DNA of 55,562 bases from an uncultured Oribacterium sp. (lineage in GTDB: Bacteria > Bacillota > Clostridia > Lachnospirales > Lachnospiraceae), in assembly GCA_900770445.1 (NCBI GenBank), contig CAAGKO010000006.1, positions 1 to 55,562 on the forward strand. The letters run 5' to 3'. How positions within the stretch are numbered: the stretch's first letter is position 1; each line of letters begins with the position of its first letter. Positions 25,841 through 34,894 of the stretch are shown here, piece after piece. Below the pieces are notes generated by a model, which worked only from the letters and a program-made list of their open reading frames with translations, was not told the origin of the DNA and ran no database searches. The translations under genes and the position numbers were made by a program.

Positions 25841-25846
25841 ATTATA
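25841..25846 (-). promoter_or_regulatory. Candidate -10 box of transporter operon 1
   Basis: Perfect TATAAT on the minus strand about 50 nt upstream of the ATPase start. No recognisable -35 lies at 16-18 nt; a TTGACG is 24 nt away. This fits a promoter that depends on an activator. Confidence 0.45.
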
Positions 25847-26017
25847 CGATTCAAATGCCATGTATGTGTTCGTCAATGTTTCTATATTTTTCACTGATCC
25901 ATGTCTATAATTATACTTAGTGCACACAGCATGTGCCTTCACTTATCGGCATGTCCCGCTTTTTTTATTATACTTTTCGGAACAGATCGCACAAAAGTTA
26001 TCCGCTGAGGCCGAGGA

Positions 26018-26069
26018 AACCGGAGGAGCGGCAACGAAGTACTGTGTCTCCGATGCCGCCCCTCCGGTT
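26018..26069. repeat. Stem-loop with shared loop sequence (copy A)
   Basis: Arms of 16 nt (26018-26033 and 26054-26069) match except at one position and enclose a 20-nt loop containing AACGAAGTACTGTGT. Related loop sequences occur at 31096-31131 and 41088-41148 on different stems. It lies downstream of the araC-type gene and may terminate the gal operon. Confidence 0.65.
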
Positions 26070-26112
26070 CTCTCTCTACATAATCTGTCCTATCAAAAAG
26101 AGCTGACTTCTG

Positions 26113-26961
26113 TCAGCTCTCTTCTCTCCACTGCATGCGGTACTGCAACGGTGTCATGCCTTCCGATTTACGAAAGACGCGCGTAAAGTACTGTGCATTT
26201 TCGTATCCAGTTTCCATCGCGATATCCAGAATACTCTTACTAGTCTCCCATAAAAGATGCTTCGCCTGTTCCATCCGAAGCTCTGTGATGTACTGGACGC
26301 AGGTTTTTCCCATAATCTCCGAGAAGTATTTCCGCAAATATCTGGAACTGACACCCGCATCAGCTGCCACCTCCTCAAGGTTGATCGGATCCATGTAGTG
26401 CTCCTGTATCCACTCGACAGCCTGCATCAGTCGGCCCGATGCGCGGAAGGCTGCCACTTTATCATCTCGGTTGATGTAGTAATTCAGCGTGATCATCATC
26501 TCGATCGCTGAAATCTTCATCAGAAATTCATTACTTTCGGTTTTTTCCTTTCGGAATCCTCTGGCGATCCGTTCAATCAAAGGTGCGATCTCCTCACAGT
26601 TTTTGATCACGTAGTACGCTTTCACTTCACCGTCCTTCATCAGGAACGATTCATCCTGATTTTTCATCTTCAGGCTCATCTCAAGCTGCGTCAGTCGACA
26701 GCCGATTTTCGAGTCCACATGAAACGAGTGTTTTCGATGCGGCGGTATCACCACACACTGTCCCTGATGAAGCGAAACCTCACAACCATCGATCTGCATA
26801 AGTGCATGTCCGGAATTGATATAATTGATCTCGTACTCTTCATGCGCGTGCTGACGAAATCGATATGCTTCGACGAAACGAAACACACCCGCCTTTCGAA
26901 TCTTCAGCCGATACTCTTCATTCTGAAGGAACTTGATCGCCAGTTCTTCTAGACTTTTCAT
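26113..26961 (-). CDS. AraC-family transcriptional regulator (gal operon)
   Basis: A 282-residue regulator. The N-terminal half is a cupin-like sugar-sensing domain (HAHEEYEINYINSGHALMQI near residues 38-57, PPHRKHSFHVDSK near 73-85). The C-terminal third has two helix-turn-helix motifs: LEEVAADAGVSSRYLRKYF and ILDIAMETGYENAQYFTRVF. It starts 4 nt after the galT stop with only a weak ribosome binding site, so it is probably translated by coupling at the end of the galK-galE-galT operon. The likely role is control of the gal genes or the adjacent transporter, whose activator-type promoter lies just downstream. Confidence 0.9.
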   Translation of the reverse strand: MKSLEELAIKFLQNEEYRLKIRKAGVFRFVEAYRFRQHAHEEYEINYINSGHALMQIDGCEVSLHQGQCVVIPPHRKHSFHVDSKIGCRLTQLEMSLKMKNQDESFLMKDGEVKAYYVIKNCEEIAPLIERIARGFRKEKTESNEFLMKISAIEMMITLNYYINRDDKVAAFRASGRLMQAVEWIQEHYMDPINLEEVAADAGVSSRYLRKYFSEIMGKTCVQYITELRMEQAKHLLWETSKSILDIAMETGYENAQYFTRVFRKSEGMTPLQYRMQWREES

Positions 26962-26965
26962 CCGC

Positions 26966-28555
26966 TCAGATCGTCGCTACGAAGCGGTCGAACGCTGCCT
27001 GGCCTTCCGGCGTGCGCTTGTAGACGCCGGCGTCCTCGAGCACCTGCATGAAGACGATACCGATCTCATCACGGAGGATACCCTCGAGGTTCTCCTCAGT
27101 GAGCTGCACGCCCTGAGCCGCATACTTCGCACGGAACGCATCGACCCAGTCCGCATGCTTCGCCAGTGCTTCATCCGCACGAAGATCCGTACCCGCAAGA
27201 ATCGCCCTGCGAAGCGCCTCCATCTCACTCTTCAGACGGCTCGGCAGAACCGCGAGACCCATCACCTCGATGAGGCCGATGTTCTCCTTCTTGATATGAT
27301 GGAGCTTCGCATGCGGATGGAATACACCGAGCGGATGTTCCTCTGTCGTGATGTTGTTTCGAAGCACGAGATCCAGCTGGAACTGATCCCCCACCTTACG
27401 CGCGATCGGTGTGATCGTCGAGTGCGGTGTGCCCTCGGTCTCCGCGAAGATGAACGCGCTCTCATCCGTGTAGCCTCTCCACTTCGTGAGGATACGATCC
27501 GCAAGCTCTGCGAGACGTGCGGTATCCGGACCACTGAGACGGATGACGCTCATCGGCCACTTCACGATACCGGCCTCGACGTCCTCGAAGCCCGGAACCG
27601 TAAATGTCCGCTCCACCGGTGCCTTCGCCATCGCGAAGGTATAGTGACCACCCTGGAAGTGCTCATGTGCGAGGATGGAGCCACCCACGATCGGAAGGTC
27701 TGCATTGGACCCGACGAAATAGTGTGGGAACTGAGCGACGAAATCAAACAGCTTCAGAAACGCCGCCTTATCGATCTTCATCGGCGTGTGCGCCGCATTC
27801 AGCACGATGCAGTGCTCGTTGTAGTACACATATGGCGAATACTGGAAGCCCCACTCCGCTCCCTGAATCTCGATCGGGATGATACGATGATTCTCACGCG
27901 CCGGATAGTCCACACGACCACTGTAGCCCTCGCACTCATGACAGAGCTGGCACTTCGGATAGCCCGTCTGCTTCGCCTTACCCGCCGCCGCGATGGCCTT
28001 CGGATCCTTCTCCGGCTTCGACAGATTGATCGTGATATCGAGATCACCGTACTCCGTATGCGTCTGCCACTTCACATCCTTCTTCACACGGTAACGACGG
28101 ATGTAGTCCGTATCCCGCGAGAAGGTGTAGTACCAGTCGGTCGCCTCCTTCGGACTCTCCTCATAGAGACTCGCAAATCTCGCCTGCACCTCCGACGGAC
28201 GTGGGGTCAATGCTCCCATCAGACGCGTATCGAAGAGATCACGATAAACCACTGAATCACCACCCGTGAGCCCATGCTCTACCGCATAATCATCCAGCGC
28301 AGCCAGTACGCTCTCCAGGTACGTTCCATCGGACACCATCCCCAGCGCATTCACCTTCTGATCCTCACTCGCCTCCGTCTCATCGAAGGCAATGCTGTCG
28401 GCCTCCGCTATCACATCCTCCCTGGTCGCCGTCACCTCCGTGATGCCCAGCTCCAGCGTCACCGTATTCAGCGCCCAGATGATATCCGCCTCCTCGATCA
28501 GCCCCGTCTTCAGCGCATACGCCACCAGATCCTTTACAGCCACCTGAATGTCCAT
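26966..28555 (-). CDS. galT: UDP-glucose--hexose-1-phosphate uridylyltransferase
   Basis: Leloir enzyme exchanging galactose-1-phosphate with UDP-glucose; 529 residues, the long class II form typical of Firmicutes and unrelated in length to E. coli GalT. The conserved SILAHEHFQGGHY block gives the HEH nucleotidyl-transfer histidines; PKCQLCHECEGYSGR carries a cysteine pair, and the KPEKDPKAIAAA segment is typical of the class. ATG at 28553-28555 has AAGGAGA upstream. Third gene in the galK-galE-galT-araC operon, separated from galE by a 15-bp stem-loop. Confidence 0.95.
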   Translation of the reverse strand: MDIQVAVKDLVAYALKTGLIEEADIIWALNTVTLELGITEVTATREDVIAEADSIAFDETEASEDQKVNALGMVSDGTYLESVLAALDDYAVEHGLTGGDSVVYRDLFDTRLMGALTPRPSEVQARFASLYEESPKEATDWYYTFSRDTDYIRRYRVKKDVKWQTHTEYGDLDITINLSKPEKDPKAIAAAGKAKQTGYPKCQLCHECEGYSGRVDYPARENHRIIPIEIQGAEWGFQYSPYVYYNEHCIVLNAAHTPMKIDKAAFLKLFDFVAQFPHYFVGSNADLPIVGGSILAHEHFQGGHYTFAMAKAPVERTFTVPGFEDVEAGIVKWPMSVIRLSGPDTARLAELADRILTKWRGYTDESAFIFAETEGTPHSTITPIARKVGDQFQLDLVLRNNITTEEHPLGVFHPHAKLHHIKKENIGLIEVMGLAVLPSRLKSEMEALRRAILAGTDLRADEALAKHADWVDAFRAKYAAQGVQLTEENLEGILRDEIGIVFMQVLEDAGVYKRTPEGQAAFDRFVATI

Positions 28556-28594
28556 AGTTCTATCTCCTTACATAAATCATTTCATAACGTAAAC

Positions 28595-28635
28595 AGGCTA
28601 TTGCCGAAAGCCGATATCGGTTTCGGCAATAGCCT
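28595..28635. repeat. Stem-loop between galE and galT
   Basis: Perfect 15-bp inverted repeat AGGCTATTGCCGAAA / TTTCGGCAATAGCCT around an 11-nt loop that contains the palindrome CCGATATCGG. No T run follows on the minus strand. It probably acts at the RNA level (message stability or partial termination) within the operon. Confidence 0.75.
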
Positions 28636-28645
28636 CAAAATTTAA

Positions 28646-29662
28646 TTAAGAATTGTATCCGTTCGGATTCTTCTGCTGCCAGTTCCAGGAATCGCGGCAC
28701 ATATCCTCGAGGTCGAACTCTGCGGTCCAGCCGAGCTCCTTCTCTGCCTTCGCAGGGCTCGAGTAGCAAGTCGCGATGTCGCCCGGACGACGCTCCCGAA
28801 TCACATATGGAAGCTCCTTGCCGCAGGCCTTCTCAAACGCATGGATGACATCCAGTACCGAATAGCCATGACCGGTACCCAGATTGCAGATGAACACACC
28901 ATCCTTCTTCGCGAAACGCTCGATGGCCTTTACATGACCACGTGCGAGATCCACGACATGGATGTAGTCACGGACACCCGTGCCATCCGGTGTATCATAA
29001 TCGTTACCGAAGACGTTAATCTCCGGCAGCTTGCCGATCGCCACCTGTGCCACATACGGAAGCAGGTTGTTCGGGATGCCCTTCGGATCCTCGCCGATGA
29101 GACCGGACTTGTGCGCACCGATCGGGTTGAAGTAACGAAGCAGGATAACATTCCACTCCGGATCTGCCGTGTGAATATCTGTCAGAATCTGCTCCTGCAT
29201 CCACTTGGTCCAGCCATACGGATTCGTGCAGGTGCCCTTCGGACAGTTCTCCGTGATCGGAATCTCCGCCGGATCGCCGTACACTGTCGCAGAGCTCGAG
29301 AAAATGATATTCTTGCAGCCATGCGCACGCATCTCGTCGGTCAGATTCAGCGTGGAACCGATGTTCGTACGATAATACTCGATCGGCTTGTGCACAGACT
29401 CACCGACCGCCTTCAGGCCTGCGAAGTGAATGACCGCATCGATCTTATTCTCATCGAACACACGCTTCACCGCTGCACGATCCATCATATCATCCGGATA
29501 GAACTTCACCTTCTTACCGGTGATCTCCTCGATCCGGTCCACGGCCTTCTGATTCGAATTATACAGATTATCGATGATCACGACATCATAGCCTGCGTTC
29601 AGAAGCTCCACACATGTATGGCTTCCGATATATCCAGCACCACCTGTTACAAGAATAGTCAT
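28646..29662 (-). CDS. galE: UDP-glucose 4-epimerase
   Basis: NAD-dependent interconversion of UDP-galactose and UDP-glucose; 338 residues, full length. Rossmann motif GGAGYIG (7-13), catalytic Ser at 122-124 and Tyr149-x3-Lys153 (NPYGWTK), followed by the conserved LRYFNPIGAHKSG segment. ATG at 29660-29662 has GAGGAGG upstream. Second gene of the gal operon, 20 nt after galK. Confidence 0.97.
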   Translation of the reverse strand: MTILVTGGAGYIGSHTCVELLNAGYDVVIIDNLYNSNQKAVDRIEEITGKKVKFYPDDMMDRAAVKRVFDENKIDAVIHFAGLKAVGESVHKPIEYYRTNIGSTLNLTDEMRAHGCKNIIFSSSATVYGDPAEIPITENCPKGTCTNPYGWTKWMQEQILTDIHTADPEWNVILLRYFNPIGAHKSGLIGEDPKGIPNNLLPYVAQVAIGKLPEINVFGNDYDTPDGTGVRDYIHVVDLARGHVKAIERFAKKDGVFICNLGTGHGYSVLDVIHAFEKACGKELPYVIRERRPGDIATCYSSPAKAEKELGWTAEFDLEDMCRDSWNWQQKNPNGYNS

Positions 29663-29682
29663 AATATTTCCTCCTCTTTTTA

Positions 29683-30861
29683 TTAAATAATGGAAGGGCC
29701 ATCGCCGATGCTGACCACGTAGAAGGTGCAGTCATAGCCGATGCGCTTCTTATATGCCTCGCCGACCTGCTTCTCGAAGGTCTCGATGGCGTCATCCTTT
29801 ACGATGGAGACGGTGCAGCCGCCGAAGCCGCCGCCGGTCATACGGGAGCCGATGACACCCGGCACCTTCCATGCTTCCTCGACGAGTACGTCGAGCTCCT
29901 CGCAGCTGACCTCGAAGTCATCGCGAAGAGAAACATGGGATGCGTTCATGAGCTTTCCGAACGCCTCGATGTTGCCGGCCTTGAGATCTGCCACGGCCTC
30001 GATGGCCCGGTTGTTTTCATAAACCGCATGCATCGCTCGCTTCCGGACGATCGGATCCGTGAGGGCGGCCTTATGTGCCTCGAAGTCAGCATTGGAAAGA
30101 TCACCGAGGGTCTGGATACCGCACTCCTTCGCGAGGATCTCGCGTGCCTCCTCGCACTCACGACGGCGATCGTTGTAGGCGGAGCCGACAAGCTTATGCT
30201 TCTTATTAGTATTGGTCACGACGAGCTTCATGCCATCGAGCACGACCGGCGCGTACTCGTAGTTCAGCGTCGCACAGTCGAGGAAGATGGCGTTGTCCTT
30301 CTTACCCATCGCACTCGCGAACTGATCCATGATACCGCAGTTCATACCGGCGTAGTTGTTCTCGGCGTCCTGGCCGATCAGGGCGAGGTCCACGTTTGTG
30401 ACATCTGTGAAGCCGAAAAGATCACGGATGATAAAGCCGGTTAGCACCTCGAGGGAGGCACTGGAGCTGAGGCCCGAGCCGTTCGGGATGTTACCGTTTA
30501 CCACGATGTCGAGTCCGCTCTCGAGCTTGAAGCCACGCTTCTCGAACGCCCACATCACACCCATCGGGTAGGTGATCCAGCGCTCTTCCTTCAGCGGATT
30601 GAACTCGTCGAGGGAAGTCTCGATGACACCGTTGCTGCTCAGGTTCACGCTGTAGAAACGAAGCTTCCGATCCGCACGACGACGGGCTGCCGCATAGGTG
30701 CCGATGGTCAATGCGCACGGGAAAACGTGACCACCATTGTAGTCCGTATGCTCACCGATCAGGTTCACACGTCCCGGTGCGAAGTAACACTTCACGCCAT
30801 TCGTATCACCAAATTTCTCCTCAAATGCCTTCAGCGCATTCTCCTTGTACGAAAGATCCAT
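29683..30861 (-). CDS. galK: Galactokinase
   Basis: GHMP-family kinase that phosphorylates alpha-D-galactose at C1; 392 residues. Galactokinase signature GRVNLIGEHTDYNGG at about residues 30-44, the ATP-binding loop PNGSGLSSSASLE, and the C-terminal RMTGGGFGGCT motif. The frame runs 43 codons further upstream, but ATG at 30859-30861 with AAGGAGG six bases before it is clearly the start. First gene of the operon; a strong promoter lies about 140 nt upstream. Confidence 0.97.
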   Translation of the reverse strand: MDLSYKENALKAFEEKFGDTNGVKCYFAPGRVNLIGEHTDYNGGHVFPCALTIGTYAAARRRADRKLRFYSVNLSSNGVIETSLDEFNPLKEERWITYPMGVMWAFEKRGFKLESGLDIVVNGNIPNGSGLSSSASLEVLTGFIIRDLFGFTDVTNVDLALIGQDAENNYAGMNCGIMDQFASAMGKKDNAIFLDCATLNYEYAPVVLDGMKLVVTNTNKKHKLVGSAYNDRRRECEEAREILAKECGIQTLGDLSNADFEAHKAALTDPIVRKRAMHAVYENNRAIEAVADLKAGNIEAFGKLMNASHVSLRDDFEVSCEELDVLVEEAWKVPGVIGSRMTGGGFGGCTVSIVKDDAIETFEKQVGEAYKKRIGYDCTFYVVSIGDGPSII

Positions 30862-31001
30862 CTTGTCCTCCTTGCCGCCGCGGTCGTCCATGGTACCGGT
30901 TCCCGAAAAGCGCCGAAATCCCACGAAAACATGGGCATTCAGCACAAGAGCAGCTACGATATCCGCGCACGCGTGGTAAAATTTTAACACATACAGCTAT
31001 C

Positions 31002-31030
31002 ATTATAGAAAAGAGGTTTTTCACAGTCAA
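31002..31030 (-). promoter_or_regulatory. Promoter of the gal operon
   Basis: Minus-strand TTGACT (31025-31030), a 17-nt spacer and perfect TATAAT (31002-31007). The -35 box and spacer are embedded in the hairpin at 31012-31044, so the same DNA may end incoming transcription and start the gal transcript. Confidence 0.75.
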
Positions 31031-31044
31031 CGCGAAAAACCTCT
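31012..31044 (-). terminator. Hairpin overlapping the gal promoter
   Basis: Eleven-bp stem AGAGGTTTTTC (31012-31022) / GAAAAACCTCT (31034-31044); minus-strand reading ends in a short TTTTC. Likely terminator for the upstream DUF5107/TPR gene. Confidence 0.6.
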
Positions 31045-31095
31045 CATTCATCTGAGAATTTCTTACATTTTCAAGTGTGCCACTTAGGTTTCCCA

Positions 31096-31131
31096 GAGGG
31101 CCGGCAACAGAAGCACAGTACTCCGAGGCCC
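31096..31131. repeat. Stem-loop with shared loop sequence (copy B)
   Basis: A weak stem GGGCC/GGCCC encloses GGCAACAGAAGCACAGTACT, clearly related to the core of copies at 26018-26069 and 41088-41148. It lies just downstream of the DUF5107/TPR gene. Confidence 0.5.
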
Positions 31132-31142
31132 CCGTGTCAGTG

Positions 31143-34100
31143 TCACTTCTCTTCTGCGAGCTTCTGGTAGCGTATCGCGTTCCAGTGGGTCGGTTCGAGT
31201 GCGATGGCCTGTGCGAACTCCTCCGCTGCGCGCTTCCGATCACCGTAGCCGAGATTTCCTAGTCCGATCAGATAGTGGCAGTGCGCCTTATTTCGGCGAT
31301 TCCAGTCCTCCTCGAAGATCTGGAAATCCGGAAGAGAAACCGCGAAGTACTCGATTTTTACCTCGTCCTTCATGTGCCGCTCACCATAGTCGATGAGCTT
31401 GTTGAAGTGCGACTTGCCCGGTACCTCTTCACCGAGCTTCAGCAGTGCGAGACCCTCAAAGAGAATCATATCCGCCGGCTGATCGTTGTAGTACATCATA
31501 CCGGCCGGCTGATCCGTACCGATGGTCGCCGTCGTGAAGTATGCTCTCGCCGCATCCTCATCACCGAGTGCTTCGGCACAGAGACCGAGGTAGTAGTTCA
31601 CATGGTTGTCCTTCGTACCTTCCAGCTTACCCTCGCCGAGGTTCTCCGGATAGCTCCGTGTCCGAAGGAGAAGCTCCTGTGCGGCTGCCCAGTGCTGCTG
31701 CTTCATCTCCTCGAGTGCGAGGCCGATCAGCGCATAGGTATACTGGGTCGTTATCTTTCCTTCGCCTCCTTCCCACGGGTGGAAACGATTGGCCATGATG
31801 AAATCCAGCGCCTCCCGGAACTTTCCGCTCAGGTTAAGAAGTGTCGCATACTCAACCATCAGGTCATCCCGCTGCGTAAATACAGAGACATTGGCCTCGT
31901 AATTCTTCAGACGTTCTGCCGTCGGCGTATCGAGTTTCTTCTCCAGCTGATCATGCTCGAGGAAGATGCGTGGGTCGGTCGGGTTCAGTGCATACGCCCG
32001 TTCCATGGCCATTTTCGCCTTCACCGGGTCGTCCTGCTTGTTGTAGTACGCCAGTGACAGGTTCCGCCATACCGTTGCGAAATCCGGACAGAGCTCCGCC
32101 GCCCGCTCCCAGTCGGCGATGGCCTCATCATAGATCATCTTGTCATAGTACAGGTTTCCGAGGTAGTAGTACGCATGTCCGTCCGCCGGATTCAGTGCGA
32201 TAGCCTTCTCGAGCACCAGGATATCCTCGAGCTTGTTCGGGAATACCCAGTCCGTGGAGGCCGCAGCTGCCTTCGCGAAGGCTGCCTTCGCCGCTGTTTC
32301 GTCGCCGACCAGGGCATGTGCATAGCCTGCATAGTAGTCAAGCATCGCCCAGTCTTCGTCACAGAGCCGGAGGGCGGCCAATGCTTCCTCACAGGCACCG
32401 AACTCGAGGTAGTCGCGGGCGATCGTCAGATAATTCTCGTGGAAATCCCGGGTGAGCGTCTTCACCGTCGCGAGGGCACTCTCCGCATCGCTGACCTCGA
32501 TCTTCTCTACGCCGGCATCGACGCTGGCGGCCTTCATCGCCGTGAGACGAGCTGCGTCGATCGATGCATCGCCGGCAGCCGGTATCTTCAGCAGTGTCGC
32601 GAGCTCCAGCCGCGAAACATAGTCAAACGGATCCACCTTCAGGTTCTCCGGGATGCCGGCGAACGCCTCTTCGATCCGGCCGAGTTTCCGGAGGATATAT
32701 GTCCGTAAACCACGCGCCTTCACGTTATGCGCATTCTTCACCAACGCCTTCTCGATGAGCTCGAGCGCACTCTCGAAGTTTCCGCGGCGCGCCTCGATCA
32801 CAGCCAGATAGTAGAAGCTGCTCTCCTGCTGCTCACTGGTCCAGCTCGCCTTGAAGAACGCATCGAAGGCCTCGTCCTCACGACCCTGATACAGGAGATC
32901 GAGACCAAGCTGATAATATGGCTCCGAATCATACGGATTCGGGTTCTTCCAGGTCGCCCGCTTGATGGCCGTACGGAAATAAGACTCTGCTTCCTTAAAC
33001 TGACCGCGCCGCAGCAGCAGTGTACCGTACGCCGTATTGATGCAAATGTCTCCGGCGTCACGCTTTAAGCCCTCCAGATAGTATGGATCCGGGCGGTAGG
33101 TCGCATGACGGTACTGCTCGATATGAAGACCCGTGAGGTAAAGCTCCTCGTTCGTCATGATCTCCGATGGATTCTTCGCGGCCTCTGCCGGCTTCGGCAG
33201 ATCCGGGATTTCCTTTTTCAGTGGTGTGTAACGGATCAGCTCACGTCCCTCGGACAGCACCGCAAACGTCAGCTTCGTTTCATCCTCGACCTGCAGCTTC
33301 AGTGTCTTCTCGTAGACATTGACCGGACTCAGATGCGCGTGCTCATCGAGAAGCACGGTATCACCATCCGTGAGACGGAACTCCGCGTTCGGATACTCAG
33401 CGGTTCCATAGGCGATGAGATGGATACCCTCGTCGGTGAGCTCCAGGTTGATGGCTGCTTCCTTCGAGGCATTTTTGATATAGCCCACGCCCTTATAAGG
33501 CATGAAGTACTGCGTGAAGGTCTTTTCCTCCATCGGCTTGAGCCAGGTGAAATCCGGCTGGTTATCGGTATACACACCGCACATCAGCTCGATGTACGGA
33601 CCGTCGCTGTCGGTGAGGTTTCGATCCCAGGCCCGACCGAAATCACCGCAGCCCCAGGTCCACTGCTTCTTTCCGGGCGAAACGTGATGATCCGCGATGT
33701 GCAGAAGGCCCGCACCGACCTGATAATCATAGCCGCCGACGAAATTGAAATCTGATTTCTCCGCCATGTAGGAGGTCGGTACCGGGATGTTCTTATAGCG
33801 GGAAATATCGACACCGGCACTGTAATCATGCTTATAGTAAACACCGGTCGCGATCGGGAAGCGGGAAACGTCGCGCTTTCCATGATCCATCACGGCATGC
33901 ACATCCGGCGGGAAGATCGACTGCGTGTGGTCATTGACCGGCACGGCCGGGTTCGCCCACCAGAGGAAGGTCTGCGGCTCGGAGGTCCGGTTGTAGAGCT
34001 GTCCCTTGATCTCGATATACGCCTTTCCAGGATATAAGGTGAAGCTCGCTTCACCGCGGGTGCCGTACATCTGATCGGTATCCGAAATCCGGCAGGTCTT

Positions 34101-34526
34101 CGACCCATCCGGGTTCTCGATCAGCATATAGTCCACCGGACTGAAGGTCGTCGGACGGTGATGCTGCGGCCAGTTGAACTCGATGCCACCGCTGATCCAC
34201 GGACCGCAGAGGCCGACGAGCGCCGGCTTGATCACATGATTGTAGTACACGAAATCATAGTCGTTCGTTTTATCGTACGCACGCTGGATACGTCCACCGA
34301 GCTCTGGGAGAATCATCACCTTCAAATATTCATTTTCGAGCCAGACTGCGTGATACGGCTGGTCCTTTTTCTCATCATAAATCTTCTCAATCGTCGGATA
34401 CGGATAGATTCGTCCGGAGCTTCCCTGGTAGACACGCTTCTCCAGGAACATCGGATTTTTATCCGGCTGACCGATCCCGTAGGTCGGGATCATCTCGATC
34501 GCTTCCCAAATCTTTACTTCTGACAT
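31143..34526 (-). CDS. DUF5107 and tetratricopeptide repeat protein, 1127 aa
   Basis: A large cytoplasmic protein without signal peptide. The N-terminal half (about 1-470) matches DUF5107, a beta-sandwich domain I place near the galactose-mutarotase-like fold: a GalM-like PELGGRIQRAYDKTN motif and SGGIEFNWPQHHRPT. From about residue 500 to the end it is made of TPR-like helical pairs (for example YYYLGNLYYDKMIYDEAIADWERA and YYQLGLDLLYQGREDEAFDAF). The combination suggests sugar or glycan binding or processing with a protein-interaction scaffold; a hydrolase or epimerase activity is possible but unproven. ATG at 34524-34526 follows AGGAGG. It sits directly upstream of galK and divergent from an AraC regulator, so it belongs to the sugar island. 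Confidence 0.8.
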   Translation of the reverse strand: MSEVKIWEAIEMIPTYGIGQPDKNPMFLEKRVYQGSSGRIYPYPTIEKIYDEKKDQPYHAVWLENEYLKVMILPELGGRIQRAYDKTNDYDFVYYNHVIKPALVGLCGPWISGGIEFNWPQHHRPTTFSPVDYMLIENPDGSKTCRISDTDQMYGTRGEASFTLYPGKAYIEIKGQLYNRTSEPQTFLWWANPAVPVNDHTQSIFPPDVHAVMDHGKRDVSRFPIATGVYYKHDYSAGVDISRYKNIPVPTSYMAEKSDFNFVGGYDYQVGAGLLHIADHHVSPGKKQWTWGCGDFGRAWDRNLTDSDGPYIELMCGVYTDNQPDFTWLKPMEEKTFTQYFMPYKGVGYIKNASKEAAINLELTDEGIHLIAYGTAEYPNAEFRLTDGDTVLLDEHAHLSPVNVYEKTLKLQVEDETKLTFAVLSEGRELIRYTPLKKEIPDLPKPAEAAKNPSEIMTNEELYLTGLHIEQYRHATYRPDPYYLEGLKRDAGDICINTAYGTLLLRRGQFKEAESYFRTAIKRATWKNPNPYDSEPYYQLGLDLLYQGREDEAFDAFFKASWTSEQQESSFYYLAVIEARRGNFESALELIEKALVKNAHNVKARGLRTYILRKLGRIEEAFAGIPENLKVDPFDYVSRLELATLLKIPAAGDASIDAARLTAMKAASVDAGVEKIEVSDAESALATVKTLTRDFHENYLTIARDYLEFGACEEALAALRLCDEDWAMLDYYAGYAHALVGDETAAKAAFAKAAAASTDWVFPNKLEDILVLEKAIALNPADGHAYYYLGNLYYDKMIYDEAIADWERAAELCPDFATVWRNLSLAYYNKQDDPVKAKMAMERAYALNPTDPRIFLEHDQLEKKLDTPTAERLKNYEANVSVFTQRDDLMVEYATLLNLSGKFREALDFIMANRFHPWEGGEGKITTQYTYALIGLALEEMKQQHWAAAQELLLRTRSYPENLGEGKLEGTKDNHVNYYLGLCAEALGDEDAARAYFTTATIGTDQPAGMMYYNDQPADMILFEGLALLKLGEEVPGKSHFNKLIDYGERHMKDEVKIEYFAVSLPDFQIFEEDWNRRNKAHCHYLIGLGNLGYGDRKRAAEEFAQAIALEPTHWNAIRYQKLAEEK

Positions 34527-34724
34527 TTCTGCCTCCTGTTTCCTTCTGACAGTGCTTTGCGATATCGCCTGTACTTGCGTTCTCATACTGTCTGTTTCTT
34601 CATAAAGAAATGTATTTCAATCTAAGAATACGCTGTCGCATTACATAGTATATGATCAACGAAACGCCACTGGTTGAACGCCCGGAACCTCCGGCAGCAG
34701 CATTTACATTTTTCATTTCTTGCC

Positions 34725-34730
34725 TATAAT
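34725..34730 (+). promoter_or_regulatory. Candidate -10 box of the second araC-type gene
   Basis: Perfect TATAAT 164 nt upstream of the regulator's ATG, without a clear -35. The 368-nt divergent region (34527-34894) otherwise shows only AT-rich DNA and no gene; it should hold the regulator's own binding sites. Confidence 0.4.
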
Positions 34731-34894
34731 ATATAGTGTAGCATCATCTAAATCATTCGAGCAGTTTGCTGTTTCGTTTTAAAATCTTGCCCTATCGATT
34801 CAGTTTGATTTTTGTTCTTGTAAAACGAGACAGAAGCTCGTCTTTGACATCGCCACTCATCGTTTATTCTTTCTTCGCAGGAAAGGAGCTCCAT

